Of a stretch of 64,000 bases of DNA, positions 45,801 through 54,868 are shown one piece after another. The first letter of the stretch is position 1. Each line of letters begins with the position of its first letter. A model generated the notes under the pieces. The model worked only from the letters and a program-made list of their open reading frames with translations, ran no database searches and was not told the origin of the DNA. Source of the stretch: Agromyces mariniharenae. GTDB lineage: Bacteria; Actinomycetota; Actinomycetes; Actinomycetales; Microbacteriaceae. The DNA lies in NCBI RefSeq assembly GCF_008122505.1, contig NZ_VSSB01000001.1:480891-544890 (forward strand), written 5' to 3'. The position numbers and the translations under genes are program-made.

Positions 45801-48800
45801 GATCGGGCGGAGTCCGCGACGCGAACGGCACTCCCCTCCAGGCGAACTACACGTGGGCCTTCACCACGGCCGGCCCCGACAGCACGCCCCCGGTCGTGAC
45901 CGGGACCTGGCCCACGCGCGACGCCGCGGACTTCGGCGTGGAGGCGAACATCGCGGCCATCTTCAGCGAGTCGATGGCGGCGGGGAGCATCACCGGCTCG
46001 ACCGTGCAGCTGCGGGACGCCGCGGGCGGCCTCGTCAACGCCGTCGCCTCCTACGATGCCGCCACCAAGTCGGCCATGATCGACCCGGTCGCCGCACTCG
46101 AGTACAGCAGCGAGTACACCGTCACCATCGCCGGCGGCGTCGGCGGCGTCACGGACGCCGCCGGGAACCCGATGGCCGCGGAGTACTCCTGGACGTTCGC
46201 GACGATCGCCAGGGCCGGCACGCGCTCGAATCCGAACATCGGGCCGGGCGGACCGCTCCTGGTCGTCAAGGGCACGAGCCAGTTCGGTGCATACCTCCCC
46301 GAGATCATGCGCGGCGAGGGGCTCAACCTGTTCACGGTGCGCACCACCTCCTCGTTCACCCCGACCGCCCTCGCCCCGTACGAGACCGTCGTGCTGGGTG
46401 AGACCACCCTCACCGACGCCCAGGTGACCGCGCTGACCGATTGGGTGAACGCCGGAGGCAACCTCATCGTCATGCGCCCCTCCGCGTCGCTCGCGGGCCT
46501 GCTCGGGCTCACCGCGGCCGGCGGCAGCCTGTCGGAGGGCTACCTCCAGGTCGACACGTCGAAGAAGCCCGGCCAGGGCATCGAGGCCGCGACGATGCAG
46601 TTCCACGGGACGGCCGACCTGTACCGCCCCCGTGATGCGGGCACCCAGGTCGTCGCCCAGTTGTACAGCACGGCGACGACGGCCACCGAGTTCCCCGCCG
46701 TCACCGTTCGACCCGTCGGCAGCGCAGGCGGATCGGCCGCCGCCTTCACCTTCGACCTCGCCCGTTCGATCGTCAACACCCGGCAGGGCAACCCCGCCTG
46801 GGTCGGGCAGGAGCGCGACGGCACCTCGCCGATCCGCAGCAACGATCTCTTCTACACGGACTACATCGACCTGGCGAAGGTCGCGATCCCGCAGGCCGAC
46901 GAGCAGCAGCGGCTCCTGGCCAACCTCATCACGGAGACCACTCGCGACGTGATCCCGGTGCCGCGATTCTGGTACCTGCCGCGGGGCGAGGTCGCGGCCG
47001 TCGTGATGACCGCCGACGAGCACAACGGAGGCAACGTCCCGAACCGCTTCACCAGTGAGCTCTCCCGCAGCCCCGCAGGCTGCCTGCCGACCGCATGGGA
47101 GTGCATCCGCTCGACGTCCTACCAGTTCGTGAACTACTCGTTGATCTCGGACGCGCAGGCGCGCACGTACGAGCAGCAGGGCTTCGAGATCGCCCTGCAC
47201 CCGAACTCCGGGTGCGGTACCCCCAGTCGCGCCCAGTTCGCGGCATTGCTCACCGAGCAGCTCGCAGCGCTCGCGAGGAACTACCCGAGCATCACGCCTC
47301 CGAAGACCAGCCGGAACGACTGCGTGTTCTGGGTCGACTACACCACGGTCCCCGAGGAGGAGGAGCGGGCCGGCATCAACCTGGACGCCAACTACTACTA
47401 CTGGCCGCCGTCCTGGGCCGGAACGCGCCCCGGCATGTTCACGGGCTCGGGAATGGCGCAGCGGTTCCTCTCGCTCGACGGCCGACTGATCGACGTCTAC
47501 CAGGCCACCACCCAGATGACCGACGAATCCGGGCAGGCGTATCCCGCGACGGCCGTCGCCCTCATGGACGGCGCGATCGACAAGGGGTACTACGGCGCCT
47601 TCGTCGCGAACCTCCACACCGATGGCAATGAAGCCGGCGCCTACCACGACGCCGTGCTGACGGCCGCCCAGGCCCGCGGCATCCCGGTCATCACGGCCGA
47701 GCAGCTGCTCGACTGGACCGACGGGCGCAACGCGTCGTCGTTCACGAACCTCGCTCGCAACGGCGGCACGGTGACGTTCACCCTCACCGCGGCACCCGGC
47801 GCGAACGGGCTCCAGGCGATGCTGCCCACCCAGGGAAGCACCGGAACCCTGCAGTCGCTCACGCGAGCCGGCGCGGGCGTGTCGTTCCAGACCAAGGTGG
47901 TGAAGGGCGTCAGCTACGCCGTGTTCACCGCGGTCGGCGGCAACTACACGGCCACCTACAGCGTGGACTCGACGCCGCCCACCATCTCGGGCGCGACGGC
48001 GGCGCCGACGGGCGGCACCACCGCCGAGGTCTCCTGGACGACGAACGAAGCGGCCACCTCACGGGTGGAGTTCGGCACCTCGTCGACCGCCATGACGTCG
48101 TCCGTCCAGACGGGGGTCCCCACGACCTCGCACCGCGTCCAGCTCACCGGGCTGAGCCCGAACACCACCTACTACTACCGCGTCGTCGCGACCGACGCAT
48201 CCGGCAACGTCGGCAGCTGGCCGGCGACCGGGGCGCCGGTGGTGTCCTTCACGACGCCGACGGCCGCCGCGACGGACACCTCGCTCTCCCAGTTCAGCGC
48301 GGGCACGCCGGGCGTCGGGACCTACGTCGCCAACTCGGCCGGCGGCGAGGTCGTGCTCGCTCCCCTGGTGGGTACTGAGTTCGAGGGTTCGGGCGTGCCC
48401 GCCGGATGGACAACGGGCAGCTGGACGGGCGGGACGACGACGTTCCCCGGTGGCACCGCTTCGCTCGACGGGTCCTGGCTGCGGACCGACACCGCCGTCG
48501 GCTCCGGCCGGGCCGTCGAGTTCGCGGGCACCTTCAGCGGCGCGCCGTTCCAGAATGCGGGATTCGGGGTCACGCTCGCGGGCGCCGGCGAGTCGTGGGC
48601 CATGTTCGGCACGAACGGCACCAACGGCATCCTCCAGGCTCGGACCCGGAACAGCGGCGGTGACGTCCTCGACGTCGCCCTCGGCTCGCAGTACATCGGC
48701 TCGGAGCACCTGTTCCGGATCGAGTGGGACTCCACCGTGCGGTTCTACGTCGACGGATCGCTCGTGCACACGGCGGCGACCGTCGGGGGCACCATGCGAC

Positions 48801-51196
48801 CCCTCGCGAGCGAGTACACCACCGGTGGAGGCGGGCTCACGCTGAAGTGGCTCCGGCTGACCCCGTACGCGTCGAGCGGGTCGTTCGTGTCGCGGGTCCA
48901 CGATGCGGGCACCGCCTCGGACTGGGGCATCCTGTCGTTCACCGGATCGACCCCGCAGGGAACGACCCTCGCCCTCGACGTGCGCACGGGCGACACCGCG
49001 ACGCCCGACGGGAGCTGGACGGCGTTCGCTCCGATCGCATCCGGCCAGGACGTACCGGCGACCAGTCGTTACCTGCAGTACCGGGCACGGCTCACCACCA
49101 CGAACGTCACGGTCACACCCGTGCTGAACGCCGTGAACCTGCCGTACTCGCCACGACCGCCGGCACCCGACACGACCCCACCGGCGATCACCGGCCTCGC
49201 CGCACAGTCGACCGGTCAGAGCAGCGCCCGGATCACGTGGACGACCGACGAGCAGTCGACCACACGCGTGGAGTACGGCACGTCGCCGAACGCGCTCGAT
49301 TCGGTCGCCGAGAACCTCACGCTCACCACCGCCCACAGCATCGACCTCACCGGGCTCGCCGCGCAGACCACGTACTCCTACCGGATCGTGTCGCGTGACG
49401 CGTCGGGGAACACGTCGACCTCGGCCGTCGCGCAGTTCACCACGCCGACGCCCGACACGACCGGTCCGACGATCACCGGACGGAATCCGGCGCCCGACGC
49501 GGTCGACGTCGGCGTCGGCGCGGACATCGCCGTGACCTTCAGCGAGCCGATCGCCGCTGCGACGATCACCTCGGCGACCTTCTCACTGCGGGCGCAGGGG
49601 GCCGGCGCCGACGTCCCCGCGTCCCTCAGCGTCTCGGGCGGGGTCGCGACGCTCAACCCGAATGCCGCGCTCGCACCGGCGACCCGGTACACCGTGACCG
49701 TGGCGGGGACGGTGACCGACACCGTCGGCAACCCGCTCGGGTCGAGCTCGACCTGGTCGTTCACGACGACGAGCGCGGTGGCCAAGGTCCTCGAGGACAC
49801 CACGCTGGCGCAGTTCGGTGGCGGCACGCTCGGAACCTCGACGTACGTGGCGAACACGGCGGGCGGGGAGCTGGTGCTGGCGCCGCTGATCGGCGCCGAG
49901 TTCGAGGGCAGCGGCGTTCCGACGGGCTGGGCGACCGGTGCATGGACCGGCGGAGGGGTGACCTTCCCCGTCGGCACCGCGTCGGTCGACGGCTCCTGGC
50001 TGAGGACGACGGCGACCGCCGGCTCCGGACGGGCGGTGGAGTTCTCCGCGACGTTCAGTGGTGCGCCCTACCAGAACGCCGGCTTCGCGGACACGCTCGG
50101 CGGGGCGACCGAATCGTGGGCGATGTTCGGAACCAACGCGGCGAGCGGCGTGCTGCAGGCACGCATCCGCAACGCCGGCGGCACCGTCGTCGACGTCCCG
50201 CTCGGTGCGCAGTACGTCGGATCCGAGCACGTGTTCCGGATCGAATGGGACAGCACGCTCCGCTTCTTCATCGACGGCGCCCTCGTGCACTCGGCGGCGA
50301 CCGTGAGCGGGTCCATGCGACCGATCGCCAGCGACTACAACACGGGCGGCGGCGGCATCGTCATGCGCTGGCTGCGGGTCACGACCTCGGTCCCGACAGT
50401 CTCGACGGACTTCGACGGCAGCACCGTCCCGTCCGGCTGGGCGAGCTCGCTGTGGAGCGGTGGGTCCGGCGGGTCGACGGTCGCGGGCGGAACGGTGTCG
50501 GTGAACGGCGCGCTCCTGCGGACCACCGGCCAGTCCGCGCCGGGCAGCTCGGTCGAGTTCGTGGCGACCTTCGGCGCGGCGGCGTACCAGCACGCCGGTC
50601 TCGGCGTGGACCTCGCCGGGACGTCCCGATGGGCGATCTTCAGCACGATGGGCACGACGGACACGTTGTACGCGCGCACGAACAACAACGGCACGATGGC
50701 GGACACCGTGATCGGCACCGGGCTGGTCGGCGCCCCGCACACGTACCGGATCGACTGGCTGTCCGACCGCATCGTCTTCTCGATCGACGGCACCGTGCGG
50801 CACACGCAGACCGTCGCGATCACCGGTGCGATGGGCGCCGTCGCGAGCGACTTCGCGGCGGCCGCTCCGGGCCTGGTCATCGACCGGATGTCGCTCGGGT
50901 CCGCGACGCGAACGGGCGTCTTCACCTCTCGCGTCCTCGACGCGGGCTCGGTGGCCGACTGGCAGGCCCTGGAGGTCGGTGCGCAGCTTCCGGGCGGCAC
51001 CTCGACGGTCGTCGAGGTGCGCCAGGGGAACACCGCGACACCCGATGGCACGTGGAGCAGCTTCGCGGCCGTGAGCGCCGGCGCGGATGTCCCGGGCACG
51101 TCACGGTACATCCAGTACCGGGTGACGTTGACGGGCACGACGACCGTGTCTCCGACGCTCGAACGTGTCGCGTTCAACGGTCTGGTGGCTCCATGA
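42806..51196 (+). CDS. Giant secreted multidomain protein (DMFase-beta-like, Ig-like, FN3 and concanavalin-like domains)
   Basis: A 2796-residue protein with a signal peptide cut near PAQA-VD (41). Rough order: N,N-dimethylformamidase-beta-like domain (43-530); Ig-like (530-630); DUF4082 (637-797); three SbsA-type Ig-like domains (800-1130), each starting like DTTAPTLTASTPAPDASGAN; a ThuA-like then NodB-like region (1140-1718) with VVMTADEHNGG and EIALHPNSGCGT; FN3; a lectin-like repeat; FN3; Ig-like; two more lectin-like repeats (to about 2700). The lectin repeats share EFEGSGVPxGW and RIEWDS. No LPxTG, no final membrane helix. The active chemistry is unknown; surface-glycan binding or cleavage is plausible. 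TAGACT at 42761-42766 may be its promoter; the Shine-Dalgarno is weak. Confidence 0.85.
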   Translation: MRRQSPDGRRPASQPVLAYLAAALMLLPVPLAVLPAAPAQAVDNEITVENSLPGSPASEWDIQGAGNQGVQGFATQISVNQGERVDFKIDTVAADYRIDIYRLGWYQGNGARKITTIDTSATTERDQPSCALIDGTTDDNLVDCGNWSVSASWDVPGDAVSGVYIAKPVRADNGGASHIVFIVRDDDGNSDLLFQTSDSTWQAYNGYGGYNTYTTGSTGVNARKVSYNRPFTTRATEPQDWVFTAEYPMIRWLERNGYDVSYSTDLDTGARPAELLEHQAFFSVGHDEYWSQEQRDAVEAARDAGVDLAFFSGNEIYWKTRMEDSTQDGVDGDRRTMVVYKEGTAAPAAPDEHQRCYANFACDPSDIWTGLWRETRSPSGTTAIGEPENALSGQISWRSNTSAIEVPGDYARMRFWKNTAVAGLSPSGRVTLANGTLGYEWNPEYPQYAAWYPPGRVLLSTTTIGSEQHHLSLYRAPSGALVFGAGTVQWSWGLDGQHDGGAGTEDRNVQQATVNLLADMGAQPATIQTGLVAASGTTDRTAPSVVITSSVASVTGPGTRTVSGTATDAGGGVVGVVEVSTDGGSTWRRATGRESWSHTFTALAGSPAIRVRAADDGANLSSPVALGLATTACPTGLACSSIFAQSVTGPEQADGSAVELGVKFRSDVPGQVVGIRYFKTSGNTGAHTGTLWSASGQRLATVTFGAESAAGWQEAAFSAPVTVQPGTTYVASYHTNTGRYALGTSFASAGVDSPPLHALRGGVDGPNGVYAYGAGGVFPANSWESANYLVDVLFTSTAPQDTTAPTLTASTPAPDASGANPTADITATFSEPLDPATVNTSTFQLRDPSGNVVPAAVGYSAVDRRAILNPTSSLASGTRYTATVTGGAAGIADAAGNRLAADITWGFLTSGENTTAPVVTATSPATDATGAVAGANVTVAFSEAMDAGSISSSTIELRDASGNLVPAQVGYDAATTSAVIDPDQPLALATRHSVTVKGGSGGVRDANGTPLQANYTWAFTTAGPDSTPPVVTGTWPTRDAADFGVEANIAAIFSESMAAGSITGSTVQLRDAAGGLVNAVASYDAATKSAMIDPVAALEYSSEYTVTIAGGVGGVTDAAGNPMAAEYSWTFATIARAGTRSNPNIGPGGPLLVVKGTSQFGAYLPEIMRGEGLNLFTVRTTSSFTPTALAPYETVVLGETTLTDAQVTALTDWVNAGGNLIVMRPSASLAGLLGLTAAGGSLSEGYLQVDTSKKPGQGIEAATMQFHGTADLYRPRDAGTQVVAQLYSTATTATEFPAVTVRPVGSAGGSAAAFTFDLARSIVNTRQGNPAWVGQERDGTSPIRSNDLFYTDYIDLAKVAIPQADEQQRLLANLITETTRDVIPVPRFWYLPRGEVAAVVMTADEHNGGNVPNRFTSELSRSPAGCLPTAWECIRSTSYQFVNYSLISDAQARTYEQQGFEIALHPNSGCGTPSRAQFAALLTEQLAALARNYPSITPPKTSRNDCVFWVDYTTVPEEEERAGINLDANYYYWPPSWAGTRPGMFTGSGMAQRFLSLDGRLIDVYQATTQMTDESGQAYPATAVALMDGAIDKGYYGAFVANLHTDGNEAGAYHDAVLTAAQARGIPVITAEQLLDWTDGRNASSFTNLARNGGTVTFTLTAAPGANGLQAMLPTQGSTGTLQSLTRAGAGVSFQTKVVKGVSYAVFTAVGGNYTATYSVDSTPPTISGATAAPTGGTTAEVSWTTNEAATSRVEFGTSSTAMTSSVQTGVPTTSHRVQLTGLSPNTTYYYRVVATDASGNVGSWPATGAPVVSFTTPTAAATDTSLSQFSAGTPGVGTYVANSAGGEVVLAPLVGTEFEGSGVPAGWTTGSWTGGTTTFPGGTASLDGSWLRTDTAVGSGRAVEFAGTFSGAPFQNAGFGVTLAGAGESWAMFGTNGTNGILQARTRNSGGDVLDVALGSQYIGSEHLFRIEWDSTVRFYVDGSLVHTAATVGGTMRPLASEYTTGGGGLTLKWLRLTPYASSGSFVSRVHDAGTASDWGILSFTGSTPQGTTLALDVRTGDTATPDGSWTAFAPIASGQDVPATSRYLQYRARLTTTNVTVTPVLNAVNLPYSPRPPAPDTTPPAITGLAAQSTGQSSARITWTTDEQSTTRVEYGTSPNALDSVAENLTLTTAHSIDLTGLAAQTTYSYRIVSRDASGNTSTSAVAQFTTPTPDTTGPTITGRNPAPDAVDVGVGADIAVTFSEPIAAATITSATFSLRAQGAGADVPASLSVSGGVATLNPNAALAPATRYTVTVAGTVTDTVGNPLGSSSTWSFTTTSAVAKVLEDTTLAQFGGGTLGTSTYVANTAGGELVLAPLIGAEFEGSGVPTGWATGAWTGGGVTFPVGTASVDGSWLRTTATAGSGRAVEFSATFSGAPYQNAGFADTLGGATESWAMFGTNAASGVLQARIRNAGGTVVDVPLGAQYVGSEHVFRIEWDSTLRFFIDGALVHSAATVSGSMRPIASDYNTGGGGIVMRWLRVTTSVPTVSTDFDGSTVPSGWASSLWSGGSGGSTVAGGTVSVNGALLRTTGQSAPGSSVEFVATFGAAAYQHAGLGVDLAGTSRWAIFSTMGTTDTLYARTNNNGTMADTVIGTGLVGAPHTYRIDWLSDRIVFSIDGTVRHTQTVAITGAMGAVASDFAAAAPGLVIDRMSLGSATRTGVFTSRVLDAGSVADWQALEVGAQLPGGTSTVVEVRQGNTATPDGTWSSFAAVSAGADVPGTSRYIQYRVTLTGTTTVSPTLERVAFNGLVAP

Positions 51197-51231
51197 GCGG
51201 CGACGGCGAGGTGAGGTAGCGAGCCGCGTGC

Positions 51232-53064
51232 TCAGCGACGGCAGCTCCGCGCGATGCTCCGGCTCGCGCCCGGCGCCGCGACTCCTCGCGCATGCGCGAT
51301 CGCGTCGGCCGCGCGCACCAGCGCGAGGTGCGTGAGCGCTTGCGGCATGTTGCCCGCCTGCCGCCCCGACAGCGGATCGGCCTGCTCGGCGAGCAGCCCG
51401 AGTTCGCTCCGGAATCGCAGCAGCCGGTCCATCAGCTCGACGGCCTCGTCGAGCCGGCCCGTGTGGGCGTACTGCTCGACAAGCCAGAACGAACACGCGA
51501 GGAACGCGTTCTCGTCGCCCGGCACGCCGTCGACGTCGGCCTCGGTGCGGTACCGGCGCAGCAGCCCGTCGCGCAGCAGCGACGCCTCGATGCGGGCGAC
51601 CGTGCCGAGCATCCGCGGGTCGTCGTATCCCACGTACCCGACCTGCGCGAGCTGCAGGAGCGCCGCGTCGACCTCGGTCGTACCCTCGTACTGCACGTAA
51701 CTGCCGATCGACGCGTCGTAGCCGCCCCGCTCGATCCGGTCGGCCAGCCCGGCCCGCACCCGGCGCCACTCGTCGACGGGCCCGTGCCGGCCGTCGGACT
51801 CGACGGCGCAGATCGCCCGGTCGAATGCGGCCCAGAGCATCGCCCGAGAGTGCGTGAAGTGGCGCTCGGGCCCGCGGATCTCCCAGATCCCCGAATCGGG
51901 GCGGTCGAGATGCCGCTGCGCCTCGCCGAGCAGGGCGACCTGGAGCGACCATGAGAAGTCGTCGTCGTCGAGGCCGACGTGGCGCGCGGCGTCGAGCGCG
52001 ATGAGGACCTCGCCGAAGATGTCGGCCTGGTACTGGCCGGATGCCGCGTTGCCGATGCGCACGGGCGCACTGCCCGCGTAGCCCGGCAGCTTCTCGGCCT
52101 CCCACTCGGGCAGCCGCCGCTCGCCGGCGACGCCGTACATGATCTGCACGTCGGCGGGATCTCCCGCGATCGCCCGCAGCAGCCACTGCCGCCACGCCTC
52201 CGCCTCGTGCGTGAAGCCGTGGTGCATGAGCGCCTCGAGGGTGAGCGCCGCGTCGCGCAGCCACACGTAGCGGTAGTCCCAGTTGCGCGCGCCCCCGAAG
52301 TCCTCGGGCAGGCTCGTCGTCGCGGCCGCGACCACGCCACCGGTGTCCTCGTGGGTGAGCAGCCGCAACACGAGCAGCGAACGGCGCACCGCCTCGTCGT
52401 AGACCCCGGGCGGCACCGCCATCCGCATCCACGCCTGCCACCACGCAGCGGTCGTGGCAATGGCCGCGTCGACGTCGAGCGGCTCGGGCATCGGGCGCTG
52501 CGCGGGGAACCAGGACAGCTGCAGGTCGACCGTCTCCCCCTCGGCCACCTCGAATGCTCCGACATGGCGATGGTCGCTCCGCGAGAGTCGCGGACCGTGG
52601 ACGACGAGCGCGTCGGGGCCCGCGACGCCGCAGACGGCGGGTGCGGCATCCGTGCCCAGCTGGCGCATCCAGGGCAGCGTCGCGGCGTAGTCGAACCGCA
52701 CGCGCAGCTCCTGCTCCATGCGCACCCGGCCACGGATGCCGCGCACCCGCCGGATGACGTCGCACCGCTGATCGGAGCCGTCGCCCATCGGCATGAGCTC
52801 GGTGACCTCCACCGCTCCCTCGGCCGTCGCCCAGCGGGTCACGAGCGTGAAGGTGTCGGTCTCGTACACCCGGGTCGCGGTCGCCGCCGCATCCGCGGGC
52901 CGGAGGCTCCACCGGCCCTGCTCGGGATCGCCGAGGATGGCCCCGAACACCGACCCCGAGTCGAACCGAGGCGCGCAGAGCCAGTCGATGGAGCCGTCGG
53001 AACCGACGAGCGCGACCGTGCGGCAGTCGCCGATCGCGGCGTACTCCTCGATCGGCATCGGCAT
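51232..53064 (-). CDS. Glycoside hydrolase family 15 protein (trehalase/glucoamylase-like)
   Basis: The 610-residue protein begins MPMPIEEYAAIGDCRTVALV and has the GSDGSIDWLCAPRFDSGSVF lead typical of actinobacterial GH15 trehalase-type enzymes. The (alpha/alpha)6 barrel shows GGARNWDYRYVWLRDAALTL, one catalytic Glu likely in IWEIRGPERHF and the other in GLLAEQADPLSG. No signal peptide, so intracellular. It hydrolyses alpha-glucosidic bonds; trehalose is the likely but unproven substrate. It starts 2 bp after the UDP-glucose dehydrogenase stop, forming one operon with it. Confidence 0.9.
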   Translation of the reverse strand: MPMPIEEYAAIGDCRTVALVGSDGSIDWLCAPRFDSGSVFGAILGDPEQGRWSLRPADAAATATRVYETDTFTLVTRWATAEGAVEVTELMPMGDGSDQRCDVIRRVRGIRGRVRMEQELRVRFDYAATLPWMRQLGTDAAPAVCGVAGPDALVVHGPRLSRSDHRHVGAFEVAEGETVDLQLSWFPAQRPMPEPLDVDAAIATTAAWWQAWMRMAVPPGVYDEAVRRSLLVLRLLTHEDTGGVVAAATTSLPEDFGGARNWDYRYVWLRDAALTLEALMHHGFTHEAEAWRQWLLRAIAGDPADVQIMYGVAGERRLPEWEAEKLPGYAGSAPVRIGNAASGQYQADIFGEVLIALDAARHVGLDDDDFSWSLQVALLGEAQRHLDRPDSGIWEIRGPERHFTHSRAMLWAAFDRAICAVESDGRHGPVDEWRRVRAGLADRIERGGYDASIGSYVQYEGTTEVDAALLQLAQVGYVGYDDPRMLGTVARIEASLLRDGLLRRYRTEADVDGVPGDENAFLACSFWLVEQYAHTGRLDEAVELMDRLLRFRSELGLLAEQADPLSGRQAGNMPQALTHLALVRAADAIAHARGVAAPGASRSIARSCRR

Positions 53065-53066
53065 GA

Positions 53067-54368
53067 TCAGGGCCGGCCGAGTCCGCGCACCTGCCAGCCC
53101 GCCGCCCGCCAGGCGTGGAGGTCGAGCACGTTGCGCCCGTCGATGATCCGTCGCTCGGCGACCAGTCGCCCCGTCTCAATGGGATCGAGCGCGCGGTACT
53201 CGCGCCACTCGGTCACGAGCACGACGAGGTCGGCGCCGGTGAGCGCCTCGCGCGCCGAGGTGGTGTAGTCGAGCTGCGGATGCCGCATCCGGGCGTTCTC
53301 GACGCCCTCGGGGTCGGTCGCGACGACCTCGGCGCCCAAGCCCTTCAGGTGCACCGCCACGTCGAGCGCCGGCGAATCCCGCACGTCGTCGGAGTCGGGC
53401 TTGAACGTCACCCCGAGCACGGCCACCTTCTTGCGGAAGACGGAGCCGCCGAGCACGTCGATCGCGAGGTCGACGACCCGCTGGCGCTGCCGCATGTTGA
53501 TCGCGTCGACCTCCTTGAGGAACGCGAGCGAATCGCCGCGGCCGAGCTCCTCGGCGCGCGCCGTGAACGCGCGGATGTCCTTCGGCAGGCAGCCGCCGCC
53601 GAAGCCGACGCCGGCGTTGAGGAACCGGCGTCCGATGCGCACGTCGTGGCCGATCGCATCGGCAAGGGCCGTGACGTCAGCGCCCGTCGCGTCGGCGATC
53701 TCGGACATGGCGTTGATGAACGAGATCTTGGTCGCAAGGAAGGCGTTGGCCGCGACCTTCACGAGCTCGGCCGTCGCGTAGTCCGTCACGATGCGCGGGG
53801 TTCCGGCCTCGATGGCGGCTCGGTAGACCTGGTCGAGCACGGATGCCGCGCGCTCGTCGGCGACGCCGTAGACGAGTCGGTCGGGCTCGAGCGTGTCCTT
53901 CACGGCGAAGCCCTCGCGCAGGAACTCGGGGTTCCACGCGAGGTTCGCGTGCGGGGCCTCCTTCGCGAGTCGCGCGGCGAGCCGCGCCGCGGTGCCCACG
54001 GGCACGGTGCTCTTGCCCACGATGAGCGATCCCTCGGCGAGATGCGGGAGCAGGCCCTCGAAGGCGGCGTCGACGTAGCGCAGGTCGGCGGACGTGCCGC
54101 CGATCGTCTGCGGCGTGCCGACCGCGAGGAAGTGCACGTCGGCGCCCGCGGCATCCGCGATGTCGGTGCTGAACCGCAGCCGGCCGCTCGCGGCGGCCGA
54201 GGAGAGGATCTCGGGCAGGCCCGGCTCGAAGAACGGCGGTCGACCCGCTCGGAGTGCCGCGATCTTGCGCTCGTCGACGTCGATGCCGACCACGTCGTGG
54301 CCGAGCTCGGCCAAGGCGGAAGCGTGCACGGCCCCCAGGTACCCGCAGCCGATCACCGAGATTCGCAT
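53067..54368 (-). CDS. ugd: UDP-glucose 6-dehydrogenase
   Basis: The 433-residue protein has RISVIGCGYLGAVHASALAEL (NAD site), GKSTVPVGTAARL, NPEFLREGFAVKD, NAFLATKISFINAM, the catalytic Cys in GGGCLPKDIRAF (C260) and GVTFKPDSDDVRDSPAL. It oxidises UDP-glucose to UDP-glucuronate, a precursor for surface polysaccharide. GGAAGGAG precedes the ATG. Related nucleotide-sugar dehydrogenases share these motifs, so another UDP-sugar substrate is possible. Confidence 0.92.
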   Translation of the reverse strand: MRISVIGCGYLGAVHASALAELGHDVVGIDVDERKIAALRAGRPPFFEPGLPEILSSAAASGRLRFSTDIADAAGADVHFLAVGTPQTIGGTSADLRYVDAAFEGLLPHLAEGSLIVGKSTVPVGTAARLAARLAKEAPHANLAWNPEFLREGFAVKDTLEPDRLVYGVADERAASVLDQVYRAAIEAGTPRIVTDYATAELVKVAANAFLATKISFINAMSEIADATGADVTALADAIGHDVRIGRRFLNAGVGFGGGCLPKDIRAFTARAEELGRGDSLAFLKEVDAINMRQRQRVVDLAIDVLGGSVFRKKVAVLGVTFKPDSDDVRDSPALDVAVHLKGLGAEVVATDPEGVENARMRHPQLDYTTSAREALTGADLVVLVTEWREYRALDPIETGRLVAERRIIDGRNVLDLHAWRAAGWQVRGLGRP

Positions 54369-54424
54369 TCGTCTCCTTCCGGCGGCGCCCGACCGCGCCG
54401 TGTCCATTCTGGCAGGCTGGGGAG

Positions 54425-54862
54425 ATGGCCGTCTCCGCACGAGCACGCGGGTGGGCCGCGATCCTGCTCGCGGCCTATGCCGCGCTCGCGGTGTTCGTGC
54501 TGCTCGTGCCGAGGCCCATCGACCGCGGATTCACGCCCTGGATCCGCTGGCTCATCGCGTCGGGGCAGCAGCACGGCCTCCCCGACTGGTTCGACTACGA
54601 GTTCGTCGAATACGCCTCGCACACGCTGCTCTTCGTGCCCGTCGGCCTCCTCGTGGTCGTGGCGGTCGGCCGCCGCCTGGCCTGGCTCGCCGTGCTCGCG
54701 GCCCTTGTCATCGGCGCCGCGGTGGAGTTCGGGCCGTCGCTCCTCGAGGACGGCCACGTCGCATCGGGGCTCGACCTGTACCTCAACGAGATCGGCGTGC
54801 TCGCCGGCGCGGCGATCGGGTACTGGGCGCTCGAACCCGCCGCGGCATCCGACCCTGGCTAG
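54425..54862 (+). CDS. VanZ-like membrane protein 1
   Basis: The 145-residue protein has four hydrophobic segments, the first WAAILLAAYAALAVFVLLVP. It has FDYEFVEYASHTLLFVPVGL, which resembles the conserved VanZ helix-2 NxxLFxPxG motif, and VIGAAVEFGPSLLE like the helix-3 exE motif. VanZ proteins give low teicoplanin resistance in enterococci, but most homologues are of unknown role. CAGGCT ends six bases before the ATG, so it may be leaderless. It converges on the DUF4012 gene with 6 bp between them. Confidence 0.7.
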   Translation: MAVSARARGWAAILLAAYAALAVFVLLVPRPIDRGFTPWIRWLIASGQQHGLPDWFDYEFVEYASHTLLFVPVGLLVVVAVGRRLAWLAVLAALVIGAAVEFGPSLLEDGHVASGLDLYLNEIGVLAGAAIGYWALEPAAASDPG

Positions 54863-54868
54863 CCGGAC

